A DNA stretch of 12,224 bases from contig JALRDG010000065.1 in NCBI GenBank assembly GCA_023257055.1, forward strand, positions 1 through 12,224. Direction: 5' to 3'. The notes below the pieces were generated by a model that saw nothing but the letters and a program-made list of their open reading frames with translations, was not told the origin of the DNA and searched no databases. This document shows positions 1 through 6,137 of the stretch, piece after piece (the stretch's first letter is position 1; each line of letters begins with the position of its first letter). The DNA comes from Candidatus Saccharimonadia bacterium (GTDB taxonomy: Bacteria > Patescibacteriota > Saccharimonadia > Saccharimonadales > Saccharimonadaceae). A program made the translations under genes and the position numbers.

Positions 1-31
1 TGCGGCCGTGCGCTTCGTAGGTGAGATGCAG

Positions 32-45
32 TATACTAGAAGATA
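32..45 (+). promoter_or_regulatory. -10 box of a (near-)leaderless promoter for orn
   Basis: TATACT lies at 32-37, eight bases before the ATG at 46, and no purine-rich ribosome site fits in the gap. Transcription should begin at about 44-46, giving a leader of 0-2 bases. A -35 box is not recognisable 17 bases upstream (TGCGCT at 9-14). The motif sits in the palindrome AGTATACT, so it could also read leftward, but the window edge prevents a check. The eight bases TATACTAG recur before polA, the HAD gene and the gene at 5862. Confidence 0.6.
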
Positions 46-582
46 ATGAGTAAAAAAGCAAAAATTTTATGGATCGATCTGGAGATGACTGGGCTTGATC
101 CGATTGAAGATCGTATTCTTGAAGTAGCGGCAATTGCTACCGACTGGGATTTCAAGGAAATGGCGACGTACGAAGCCGTAAAAAAGGTTGGCCCAAACCT
201 TATGAAAAGCCGGATGGTGGGGGAGTTCTGGGATAAATTCTCTGACGTACGAACGGCATTGATGGAACAAAACACGGATGGCAAGAATGGTCGGGCTGTC
301 GAAAACGAGTTGCTGGCATTTATCGACGAGCATTTTGATGCCGATACGCCAGTGCTTCTTGGTGGTAACTCGATTCATCAGGATCGTAAGTTCATCGAAA
401 ACGAATGGCCTCGCCTTAACGCGCGGTTGCATTACCGGATGCTAGATGTCAGTGCCTGGAAGGTTGTTTTTGACGGCAAGTATAAGAAACGCTTTGCTAA
501 GCCAGAAGCACACCGAGCTCTTGAGGATATTCGTGGCAGCATTATGGAATTAAAGTATTACATTGGAAAGGTACGTGTATGA
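46..582 (+). CDS. orn: Oligoribonuclease (DEDDh 3'-5' exoribonuclease)
   Basis: This enzyme degrades 2-5 nt RNA fragments (nanoRNA) to mononucleotides in the cytoplasm, the last step of RNA decay; in some bacteria it also clears pGpG. The 178 aa length is typical of Orn. The DEDDh residues are all visible: D11 and E13 in WIDLEMTGLD, D113 in GGNSIHQDRKF, and H156 plus D161 in HRALEDI. The YRMLDVS stretch at about 130-136 also matches Orn rather than DnaQ-type exonucleases. The start is the only ATG consistent with the upstream -10 box. Its stop overlaps the next start (ATGA, 579-582), so the two genes are probably co-translated. Nothing appears missing or truncated. Confidence 0.95.
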   Translation: MSKKAKILWIDLEMTGLDPIEDRILEVAAIATDWDFKEMATYEAVKKVGPNLMKSRMVGEFWDKFSDVRTALMEQNTDGKNGRAVENELLAFIDEHFDADTPVLLGGNSIHQDRKFIENEWPRLNARLHYRMLDVSAWKVVFDGKYKKRFAKPEAHRALEDIRGSIMELKYYIGKVRV

Positions 583-914
583 CCCACAAGCAACTTGAAG
601 ACTATCTGTTTGGTCTTGAAAATGTTTGGCTCGATTATCCCTTTGGCGAAAAAACAGCCGTCTATAAGTATGGCGACAAACCTGACGGTAAGATAGTGGC
701 AATTATCGCCGAAGAAAGTAATCCGCTGCGTGTCAGTCTGAAATGCGACCCACAGTTAGCGGTTAATCTGCGTGAGAAATACGAAACCGTGTTACCGGGG
801 TATCATCTAAATAAAAAGCACTGGAACACTGTCATTTGCACGGGTCAGTTGTCTGACGATGAAATTATTGACCTGGCTCGTCATAGTTACGAGATGGTTA
901 AAGCTGGTAATTAA
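579..914 (+). CDS. MmcQ/YjbR family protein
   Basis: A 111 aa protein matching the MmcQ/YjbR (DUF419) family, a small double-wing fold thought to bind DNA or act as an accessory factor; its molecular role is not established. Family signatures are the N-terminal DYPFGE (about 19-24), VYKYG with a following GKIVA strand, LKCDP (about 54-58), and the strongly conserved LPGYHLNKKHWNTV (about 72-85). The C-terminal helix LARHSYEMV is also typical. There is no signal peptide or membrane segment, so it is cytoplasmic. It overlaps orn by four bases (ATGA), with a weak GGAAAGG upstream, indicating translational coupling. Its stop codon also overlaps the stop of the convergent membrane gene at 911. Confidence 0.9.
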   Translation: MTHKQLEDYLFGLENVWLDYPFGEKTAVYKYGDKPDGKIVAIIAEESNPLRVSLKCDPQLAVNLREKYETVLPGYHLNKKHWNTVICTGQLSDDEIIDLARHSYEMVKAGN

Positions 915-1510
915 TCTTGATTGAACGCTTCGAGCGATTCTTTGATTGGCTCGAGGTCATTATACGTTTTCGATAGAAATTCTTTGTATTTCGCGTTTGA
1001 CGATTCATTGTACAGGTCTTGGAGGAGCAGAAGCGTGACATCTAACTGGTAGGTCATTTCGCGAGGGTAGGTACGTGATATGACAGCATTGAGGTCGGCA
1101 TCACTGAATGTTTTCGTGAGTTCGGCGCCTTCCGGATTCTCTTTGGCTTGCTTTTGAACGACTTTAGCGACATCTTCGCCGAGGAAGGTATTCATGTCGC
1201 GTGAGGCGTTTGTCAGGGCAAGGGTCAAGTTGCTATTGATTGAACGCAGATCGCCACTAGAAAGGTTTTCGTGTGTGTCGCGTGACACCATTTCGAGCGT
1301 CTCAAGGCGAATTGCCAGGTCGGCAGACGTCGGCTCTTCTTTGGAGCCAAGAATGCCCATGACGATGATAATAAAAGAGGCAATCAGCAAGACCAATCCG
1401 ATAATAATGATCAGTTTCATGTTCTTTGGTACGCCAGTATTTTGCTGTGGCGTAGCGATTTGGTTGAGATAGTCTACCGAATACTGCGGTGGTTGCTGAT
1501 CAGGATACAT
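911..1510 (-). CDS. Single-pass membrane protein of unknown function
   Basis: I do not recognise a family for this 199 aa protein. It has a short Pro/Gln-rich cytoplasmic head (residues 1-31), one strongly hydrophobic helix at about 32-54 (KLIIIIGLVLLIASFIIIVMG), and a mostly helical, charged outside domain of about 145 residues. The absence of a cleavable signal and the lysine before the helix suggest an N-in/C-out signal anchor. The ectodomain has no cysteines. It runs opposite to its neighbours, diverges from dnaG with a 55-base gap, and shares four bases of stop codon with the MmcQ gene. It resembles the proteins at 8702 and 9008 in architecture but not in sequence. It is taken as real because of its length, its good hydrophobic profile and its tight gene spacing. 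Confidence 0.85.
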   Translation of the reverse strand: MYPDQQPPQYSVDYLNQIATPQQNTGVPKNMKLIIIIGLVLLIASFIIIVMGILGSKEEPTSADLAIRLETLEMVSRDTHENLSSGDLRSINSNLTLALTNASRDMNTFLGEDVAKVVQKQAKENPEGAELTKTFSDADLNAVISRTYPREMTYQLDVTLLLLQDLYNESSNAKYKEFLSKTYNDLEPIKESLEAFNQD

Positions 1511-1523
1511 ATGCCACTATTTA
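1511..1523 (-). promoter_or_regulatory. Possible -10 element of the 1510 minus-strand gene
   Basis: Read on the minus strand, TAAATA (1518-1523) lies seven bases before the ATG, the spacing seen for the leaderless genes here, and no ribosome site is present. The match to TATAAT is only moderate, and an alternative TATGCT (1524-1529) would give a leader of about seven bases. The hexamer CATATG occurs twice nearby (1508-1513, 1526-1531). Confidence 0.3.
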
Positions 1524-1553
1524 AGCATATGCGCTAACAGAGGTAAAGAGTGA

Positions 1554-1565
1554 TACAATAAAACT
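1554..1565 (+). promoter_or_regulatory. Extended -10 promoter, leaderless start of dnaG
   Basis: TACAAT at 1554-1559 is preceded by TG with one base between (an extended -10) and is followed by exactly six bases before the ATG at 1566. The predicted transcription start is therefore the A of the start codon. No Shine-Dalgarno sequence or convincing -35 box is present. It should drive both dnaG and rpoD. Confidence 0.6.
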
Positions 1566-3314
1566 ATGCAGGATGCCAAAGAAGAAGTACGCTCACGCCT
1601 TAATATCGAGGACGTTATTGGGGAATATGTACAGCTTAAACGTGCTGGGCGCAACTTCAAAGGACTTAGTCCATTTACCAGCGAACGTTCGCCAAGTTTC
1701 GTGGTGAGTCCGGACAAGCAAATTTGGCATGACTTCAGCTCCGGTCGCGGCGGCGACGTCTTTAGTTTCGTGATGGAAGCCGAAGGTATGCAGTTTCGCG
1801 AAGCCTTGGAGCATTTGGCGCGAAAGGCAAACGTTGATTTGTCGCAGTATGAAAGTGGAGCGGACAAGAAATTTGCGCAAAAAAAGCGACGATTACTCGA
1901 AGCGCACATGCTGGCCGCACGCTATTATCAACAATCACTACTCTCTAACCAACACGCACTGGAATATGTCTTTAAGAAACGTGGTCTTAATAGGGAGATT
2001 GTCCAGAATTTTCAAATTGGCTACGCACCAGAACACGGTACGGCGCTGGTGCAGTTCCTCAGCAAGAAAGGTTTTTCGCGTAACGAGCTCGATGAAGCCG
2101 GACTCCTAAATCGATTTGGCAGCGACCTATTCCGTGGGCGCATGATGGTGCCACTGATGGACCCGAGCGGGCAGGTGATTGGCTTTACAGCGCGTATCTT
2201 GAAGGACGATCCGAAGGCGCCAAAATACCTTAATACGCCGCAGACATTACTGTATGACAAAAGTCGCCATGTGTTCGGACTTAGCCAAGCAAAGGAGGCG
2301 ATTCGTAAGAGCAATTATGCTGTCGTCGTCGAGGGGAATATGGACGTTATTAGTAGCCACCAGGCTGGCGTCACTGGCGTGGTTGCAACGGCTGGCACGG
2401 CGCTGACGGAACAGCATTTGAAAGCCCTGGCGCGCTTGACGAGTAATGTGCGGCTATCGTTCGATGGCGACAAGGCGGGTATTGCCGCTAGCGAGCGAGC
2501 TATTCCAATTGCACAGGCTGTTGGCGTTGATTTGACGATGATTAGCCTCACGGACGACGCCAAGGATCCTGATGAGCTTATTCAACTGGGCGCAGAGAAA
2601 TGGCAGGCTGCCATCGACGCGCATCAACCGGTAATTGACTGGATTTTTGCACAGTACCGACAGCAGTATGATGTCGCGACGCCGACTGGCAAAAAAGCTT
2701 TTACGGAGGCAAGCTTGCGTATCATTGGCTTACTGAAGGATGCGACGCAGTACGACCACTATTTGCAACAAATCAAATCCATTACGGGTGGCTACGTCAA
2801 TTCGCTTGAAAGCTCACTTATGAAGAGACTGAGTGAGACGGAAAAAGACTACGATATAAAACCGACAAGAAAAGTACGGAATCCGCGAATTGAAGCGAAA
2901 AATGAATTTGATGTACAAGATCACCTAGTGGGGGCATTGCTAATTGACGCCACGACTCGTATCTTATTGAATGATTATGCCGTTGAGATATTCGAAGGGG
3001 AGGCACGCCGAGCGACGGTTAGTTATCTCAAGAAGCATCCGGACGCAACATTCGAAGAGGTGCCTGAGGAATTGCAAAATTATGAATCCTATGTAAAAAT
3101 AGTACTATTACGAGCCGAGAATAGATACGCTGCATGGAGCCCGCAAGACAGGTCCCTAGAAGTAGCAAAATTGCTCCGCCAGATTGCAACCAAACATACC
3201 GAAATGAAAAACAAACTTTTAACTGAGCTACGCGAAGCGGAGACAATCGGCGACAGTGATGCAGCTGCCAAACTGCTTTTAGCGCTCAATAACCTCATAA
3301 AGGAGAAACGGTAG
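1566..3314 (+). CDS. dnaG: DNA primase DnaG lacking zinc ligands
   Basis: This primase synthesises RNA primers for lagging-strand replication. At 582 aa it is close to full family length. Residues 1-95 correspond to the zinc-binding domain, but the CPFH...CxxC ligands are replaced: S35, T38, D56 and S59, with the spacing 3-18-3 unchanged. The catalytic core follows, with the basic motif GRMMVPLMDPSG (about 191-202) and KYLNTPQTLLYDKS (about 220-233). The TOPRIM domain has E256 in VEGNMD (usually VEGYMD), D300 and D302 in FDGDKAG, and DPDEL at 334-338, so metal-binding catalytic residues are intact. The remainder (about 430-582) is a divergent helical C-terminal region in the position of the helicase-binding domain. 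The gene starts a transcription unit without a leader, and its TAG stop overlaps the GTG of rpoD by one base. Confidence 0.96.
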   Translation: MQDAKEEVRSRLNIEDVIGEYVQLKRAGRNFKGLSPFTSERSPSFVVSPDKQIWHDFSSGRGGDVFSFVMEAEGMQFREALEHLARKANVDLSQYESGADKKFAQKKRRLLEAHMLAARYYQQSLLSNQHALEYVFKKRGLNREIVQNFQIGYAPEHGTALVQFLSKKGFSRNELDEAGLLNRFGSDLFRGRMMVPLMDPSGQVIGFTARILKDDPKAPKYLNTPQTLLYDKSRHVFGLSQAKEAIRKSNYAVVVEGNMDVISSHQAGVTGVVATAGTALTEQHLKALARLTSNVRLSFDGDKAGIAASERAIPIAQAVGVDLTMISLTDDAKDPDELIQLGAEKWQAAIDAHQPVIDWIFAQYRQQYDVATPTGKKAFTEASLRIIGLLKDATQYDHYLQQIKSITGGYVNSLESSLMKRLSETEKDYDIKPTRKVRNPRIEAKNEFDVQDHLVGALLIDATTRILLNDYAVEIFEGEARRATVSYLKKHPDATFEEVPEELQNYESYVKIVLLRAENRYAAWSPQDRSLEVAKLLRQIATKHTEMKNKLLTELREAETIGDSDAAAKLLLALNNLIKEKR

Positions 3315-3316
3315 TG
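3301..3316 (+). promoter_or_regulatory. Ribosome binding site and stop/start overlap, dnaG-rpoD
   Basis: AGGAG at 3301-3305 sits eight bases before a GTG start at 3314, whose first base is the last base of the dnaG TAG stop. The site fixes the rpoD start as GTG and lies inside the dnaG coding region, so translation of the two is probably coupled. Confidence 0.75.
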
Positions 3317-4318
3317 TCAGACGATACAGTAAAGCCAGAAACTATTTTGGAAGACGGCGTGATTGACGCCAGTGGTGGTCCGGTAAGCGACCTTGAAGAG
3401 CCGGATATTTCCGAGCTGATCGACGAAGAAGAAGACGACGTCGATACGATTAACAGTAATCAGATTTTTGATGATGTTTCAGATGACAGCGTTCGTCTGT
3501 ACCTCCGTGAAATTGGTAAAATTCCACTGCTGAACGCCGAAGAAGAATTGGCGTTAGCTCAGAAGGTCAAAGACGGCGATAAAAGGGCAAAAGATAAGAT
3601 GGCAGAAGCAAATATGCGTTTGGTCGTTTCGATTGCTAAGCGCTATTCGGGGCGCGGTCTTGATTTTCTTGATCTTATTCAAGAGGGTAATACCGGGCTG
3701 CTACGCGCCGTTGAAAAGTTCGACCCAGATAAAGGCTTTAAGTTTTCGACGTACGCTACATGGTGGATTCGACAGGCGATTACTCGTGCGATTGCCGATC
3801 AGGCCCGTACGATTCGTATTCCTGTGCACATGGTGGAAACTATCAACAAGCTCCTTCGTACGCAGCGCCGCATGACGCAGGAACTTAACCGTGAGCCAAC
3901 CATCGAAGAACTTGCCAAAGAACTCGAGATGGAACCGGACAAGGTAGAATACGTCATCAAGATCAAGCAAGACATTACGTCGCTTGACGCTGGTGTTGGC
4001 CGTGATGGTGACGATGATGGTGAAAGTATCCTGCAGGATTTCATCGAAGATGAAGACTCAGCTACGCCAGAAGAAGCAGCAACCTCGCAGTTACTAAAAG
4101 AACAAGTGCAGAATGTTCTCTCGTCACTCTCTGATCGCGAGCAGAAAATTATTAAGATGCGGTTTGGCCTAGAGAATGGCAAGAGCCATACCCTCGAAGA
4201 AGTGGGGCAGGAATTTGCCGTTACTCGTGAGCGTATTCGCCAAATTGAAGCTAAGGCACTTGCGAAACTTCGCAAACACAAAGACGCTAAAAAACTGCAC
4301 GAATATCTGCAGCAATAA
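3314..4318 (+). CDS. rpoD: Housekeeping RNA polymerase sigma factor (sigma-70/RpoD)
   Basis: This is the primary sigma factor, which directs RNA polymerase to -10/-35 promoters. The 334 aa protein is short because region 1.1 is replaced by an acidic tail (residues 1-58, e.g. DEEEDDVD). Region 1.2 is at about 59-90 (SVRLYLREIGKIPLL). Region 2 covers about 96-170, including RLVVSIAKRY, the core-binding DLIQEGNTGLL and the -10-recognition segment with YATWWIRQAITRAI. Region 3 covers about 171-250, with an acidic 230-250 linker in the 3.2 area. Region 4 covers about 266-334 with the helix-turn-helix TLEEVGQEFAVTRERIRQIE. Promoter-reading residues look canonical, consistent with the TATACT boxes in this window. 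It starts with GTG and shares one base with dnaG. No rpsU is nearby, unlike the classical operon of Proteobacteria. Confidence 0.96.
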   Translation: MSDDTVKPETILEDGVIDASGGPVSDLEEPDISELIDEEEDDVDTINSNQIFDDVSDDSVRLYLREIGKIPLLNAEEELALAQKVKDGDKRAKDKMAEANMRLVVSIAKRYSGRGLDFLDLIQEGNTGLLRAVEKFDPDKGFKFSTYATWWIRQAITRAIADQARTIRIPVHMVETINKLLRTQRRMTQELNREPTIEELAKELEMEPDKVEYVIKIKQDITSLDAGVGRDGDDDGESILQDFIEDEDSATPEEAATSQLLKEQVQNVLSSLSDREQKIIKMRFGLENGKSHTLEEVGQEFAVTRERIRQIEAKALAKLRKHKDAKKLHEYLQQ

Positions 4319-4340
4319 GCGTAAGCGGATAAAAGTGGCG

Positions 4341-4352
4341 TATACTTACACT
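4341..4352 (+). promoter_or_regulatory. -10 box, leaderless promoter of the lipid-kinase gene
   Basis: TATACT at 4341-4346 is followed by exactly six bases and then ATG at 4353, just 22 bases after the rpoD stop. No ribosome site is present. Six-base arms GCGGAT (4325-4330) and ATCCGC (4357-4362) flank the box and start codon, but this is short enough to be chance. Confidence 0.6.
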
Positions 4353-5288
4353 ATGAATCCGCAATTTGTCGGCCGCCGATTGGTCATCGCCCATAACCCG
4401 CATAGTTCGCGGGCAGGGCGAGTCCAGGCGGCCGTTTTTGATAGGCTTGATAAAGCAGGCTATCGTTACACCCGGCTGGAGATTCAGCGAGGCAGTTTAC
4501 AAGAGAACGTTGCCTATTTAGTGCCACTCATACAACCAGGCGACGTAATTCTCTCTGCAGCAGGTGACGGCTCGGCGCATGCGCTGGCACATGCTGTATT
4601 AGAGGCAAACCAGGTGGATATATCGCTCGGCTTCTTGGGCTTTGGTAACTTTAACGACTTGGCACATACGTTCGGCACGCGAGCGAGCTTGCGCGATCCG
4701 CTAGAACTGCTAAAAGATGCGAAAGAAGTGCAGCTTCGGCCACTGGATGTCATTGCAAATGGTCGCTTGCAGCGAAAGGCGTTTCTGTATGCAACGTTCG
4801 GTTGGACGGCACAGGCGGCGTCTCGCTACGACAACCCAGGCATTCGACACCGACTGCAATCGGGCGAAGTGGGGATTATTCGTAACATGTGGCGAATGAC
4901 GGGTTATTATTTCCGTTCACGGGCTAGTAGTTTACTGCCAACTTCCTTTGATGAATCTGCCGAGCGGCAGCCATTAATAACCGATCTTTTATGTGTAAAT
5001 GGTCCGTCGGTAGCGCGCCTGTTTCGAAGTGGCAAAAAATGGTATAGTGCTTCAGAATTTCTTTTGGTTCGCCTGGATGTGCGTCGGTTGCTGCCGAATA
5101 CGTTTTTCTTGCTGTTAAGTCTTTGCGGGCGAATGCCAGGCGTGAAAACGACCGTTATGAAGCGCACGTTTGAGGAGCCGGCTCACATTCCGATGCAGTG
5201 CGATGGTGAAGTCGTGGAACTTATAGCTGTGGAGTCACTTGAAGTGCGAAAATCTTCTCGCTCGCTTACCGTCTTGTCGATGAAATAA
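4353..5288 (+). CDS. Diacylglycerol/lipid kinase family protein (DAGK catalytic domain)
   Basis: The 311 aa protein belongs to the DAGK/LCB5/YegS superfamily of ATP-dependent lipid kinases, acting at the inner face of the membrane. VIAHNPHSSRAG (about 11-22) matches the N-terminal N-P motif. AAGDGSAHAL (69-78) is the GGDGT nucleotide-binding loop, with the usual GGDGT read as AGDGS. LGFGNFNDLAHTFG (95-108) matches the P-x-G-T-x-N-D-L-A motif. The C-terminal QCDGEVVE corresponds to the family's D-G-E segment of the beta-sandwich domain. The open frame extends upstream to 4176 inside rpoD, but the TATACT box and end of rpoD make 4353 the start. The substrate cannot be told; an undecaprenyl, diacylglycerol or other lipid is possible. 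The stop is one base from the convergent neighbour. Confidence 0.87.
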   Translation: MNPQFVGRRLVIAHNPHSSRAGRVQAAVFDRLDKAGYRYTRLEIQRGSLQENVAYLVPLIQPGDVILSAAGDGSAHALAHAVLEANQVDISLGFLGFGNFNDLAHTFGTRASLRDPLELLKDAKEVQLRPLDVIANGRLQRKAFLYATFGWTAQAASRYDNPGIRHRLQSGEVGIIRNMWRMTGYYFRSRASSLLPTSFDESAERQPLITDLLCVNGPSVARLFRSGKKWYSASEFLLVRLDVRRLLPNTFFLLLSLCGRMPGVKTTVMKRTFEEPAHIPMQCDGEVVELIAVESLEVRKSSRSLTVLSMK

Positions 5289-5289
5289 G

Positions 5290-5862
5290 TTAGAAGTCAA
5301 CTTCGGCTGTAACGTCGTCGATCTGTTTATGGAGGTAGTCGAGATCGTGCGTGTTATGAAGGAAATAATCGGCAATCGCAATCGGACCGCCTTTTTCAAG
5401 GTTTTCAATTTCCGCCCAGTCGCGTTCGTTTGCTTCGGCATCAGTCAGTGGGCGAACGGGACGCTTGCTTAAACGGTGGTGACGAAGGTGTTTTGGCGCA
5501 ACAACGGCAACGACGTGGAGGTTGCGGCCGTAAGCTCGTTTCATGATTTTATATTCGGTCCAGGTGTAGAGGCCGTCGGCGACAATTCGTTTTTGACCGG
5601 CTTCGATGAGATCATTGATTTGTGTGATAATACGGTTTACGACAAAATCCTTGCCTTCACGCGCGCGCAGATTTTCGCGAAATACGCGTTCGTTTTCAGC
5701 TGTATGTTCAAGGCCGGCTTCATCCATGGCCTTCAGAACGACGCCACCGAAGTATACTTTCGGGTATTTCTTGTCCGTCAGGTAGTCGACGGCCGAACTT
5801 TTACCGGCGCCGGAGAGACCGACGAACGCGAGGATTTTTGTGTTTTCAGGAAAATCAGTCAT
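5290..5862 (-). CDS. UPF0200/dephospho-CoA-kinase-like P-loop kinase
   Basis: A cytoplasmic 190 aa P-loop nucleotide kinase-type protein. The Walker A loop is GLSGAGKS (15-22). The following FGGVVLKAMDEAGLEHTAEN (about 38-57) resembles the UPF0200 pattern G-D-V-V-R-E...G-L-x-x-T-x-E-N. A central VADGLY (94-99) corresponds to the V-D-G-I strand. The lid and C-terminal part has RRPLT-like residues followed by NERDWAEIE (about 145-153) and IADYFLHN (163-170), typical of dephospho-CoA kinase and UPF0200 relatives. The phosphate acceptor is unknown; a nucleotide or dephospho-CoA is plausible. The gene has its own TATACT box, six bases upstream of the ATG, in the 17-base gap after the small membrane gene. 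Its stop is one base from the convergent lipid-kinase gene. Confidence 0.75.
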   Translation of the reverse strand: MTDFPENTKILAFVGLSGAGKSSAVDYLTDKKYPKVYFGGVVLKAMDEAGLEHTAENERVFRENLRAREGKDFVVNRIITQINDLIEAGQKRIVADGLYTWTEYKIMKRAYGRNLHVVAVVAPKHLRHHRLSKRPVRPLTDAEANERDWAEIENLEKGGPIAIADYFLHNTHDLDYLHKQIDDVTAEVDF

Positions 5863-5874
5863 ATATCTAGTATA
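5863..5874 (-). promoter_or_regulatory. -10 box, leaderless promoter of the P-loop kinase gene
   Basis: On the minus strand TATACT (5869-5874) is followed by AGATAT and then the ATG at 5862, exactly six bases. It overlaps nothing but the short gap after the upstream minus-strand gene, so that gene and the kinase may be transcribed separately. No Shine-Dalgarno is present. Confidence 0.6.
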
Positions 5875-5879
5875 TCAAA

Positions 5880-6077
5880 CTAGCGCGGGCGATTGCGGTT
5901 CGATCGCCACAAATCGTAAAAGTAGAACAGGCCGCCAAGGAGTGTTCCACCGAAGATACTATAGAGAACGTTGTACTGCAGCGACATGTCGGAACGAAAT
6001 AGTGGACTAAGGATTAACAGGATAACCGTCATTAACAGAATTTGTCCCAAAAGGTGCTTGATAGAGGCTTGTTTCAT
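5880..6077 (-). CDS. Small two-helix membrane protein
   Basis: A 65 aa protein of unrecognised family. It has two hydrophobic segments, at about 10-27 (LGQILLMTVILLILSPLF) and about 37-54 (VLYSIFGGTLLGGLFYFY), with short basic ends (KQASIKH at the N-terminus and WRSNRNRPR at the C-terminus). The positive-inside rule suggests both ends are cytoplasmic, forming a hairpin. Although short, it is supported as a gene by a good promoter: TTGAAT, a 17-base spacer and TATACT, with six bases to the ATG. It precedes the P-loop kinase on the same strand by 17 bases and diverges from polA. The function is unknown. Confidence 0.72.
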   Translation of the reverse strand: MKQASIKHLLGQILLMTVILLILSPLFRSDMSLQYNVLYSIFGGTLLGGLFYFYDLWRSNRNRPR

Positions 6078-6112
6078 ACGGTTAGTATAGATAAGGCGAG
6101 CCGAACATTCAA
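6078..6112 (-). promoter_or_regulatory. -35/-10 promoter of the small membrane gene
   Basis: Reading the minus strand, TTGAAT (6107-6112) is followed by a 17-base spacer (6090-6106) and TATACT (6084-6089), then six bases to the ATG at 6077. This is one of only three promoters here with a recognisable -35 box. It lies back to back with the polA promoter. Confidence 0.65.
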
Positions 6113-6125
6113 CACGGGAGTACGG

Positions 6126-6137
6126 TATACTAGAAGA
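6126..6137 (+). promoter_or_regulatory. -10 box, leaderless promoter of polA
   Basis: TATACT at 6126-6131 is followed by AGAAGA and the ATG at 6138, exactly six bases. AGAAGA is weakly purine-rich but directly abuts the start codon, so it cannot serve as a normal ribosome site. No good -35 box is seen. It fixes the polA start, against a longer frame reaching 6042. Confidence 0.6.

Noticed and set aside
1..45. Coding sequence or divergent promoter at the left edge
   Set aside because: Only 45 bases are visible; the AGTATACT palindrome could serve either strand, but no start codon can be placed leftward.
1508..1532. Two CATATG copies between the divergent genes as a repressor site
   Set aside because: One copy contains the start codon of the minus-strand gene, and a six-base palindrome twice in 25 bases is not enough evidence.
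3799..4281. 160 aa minus-strand open frame opposite rpoD
   Set aside because: Ser/Arg-rich shadow of a conserved gene, no promoter or ribosome site, no recognisable fold.
4176..4352. Longer N-terminus for the lipid-kinase gene (frame open back to 4176, 370 aa)
   Set aside because: The extension overlaps the highly conserved region 4 of rpoD, is not kinase-like, and a TATACT box sits exactly six bases before the 4353 ATG.
6042..6137. Longer N-terminus for polA (frame open back to 6042)
   Set aside because: It would overlap the divergent small membrane gene and its promoter; the family N-terminus (LAVIDGKSIFYRGYYA) starts just after the 6138 ATG, and metal ligands match E. coli closely from that start.
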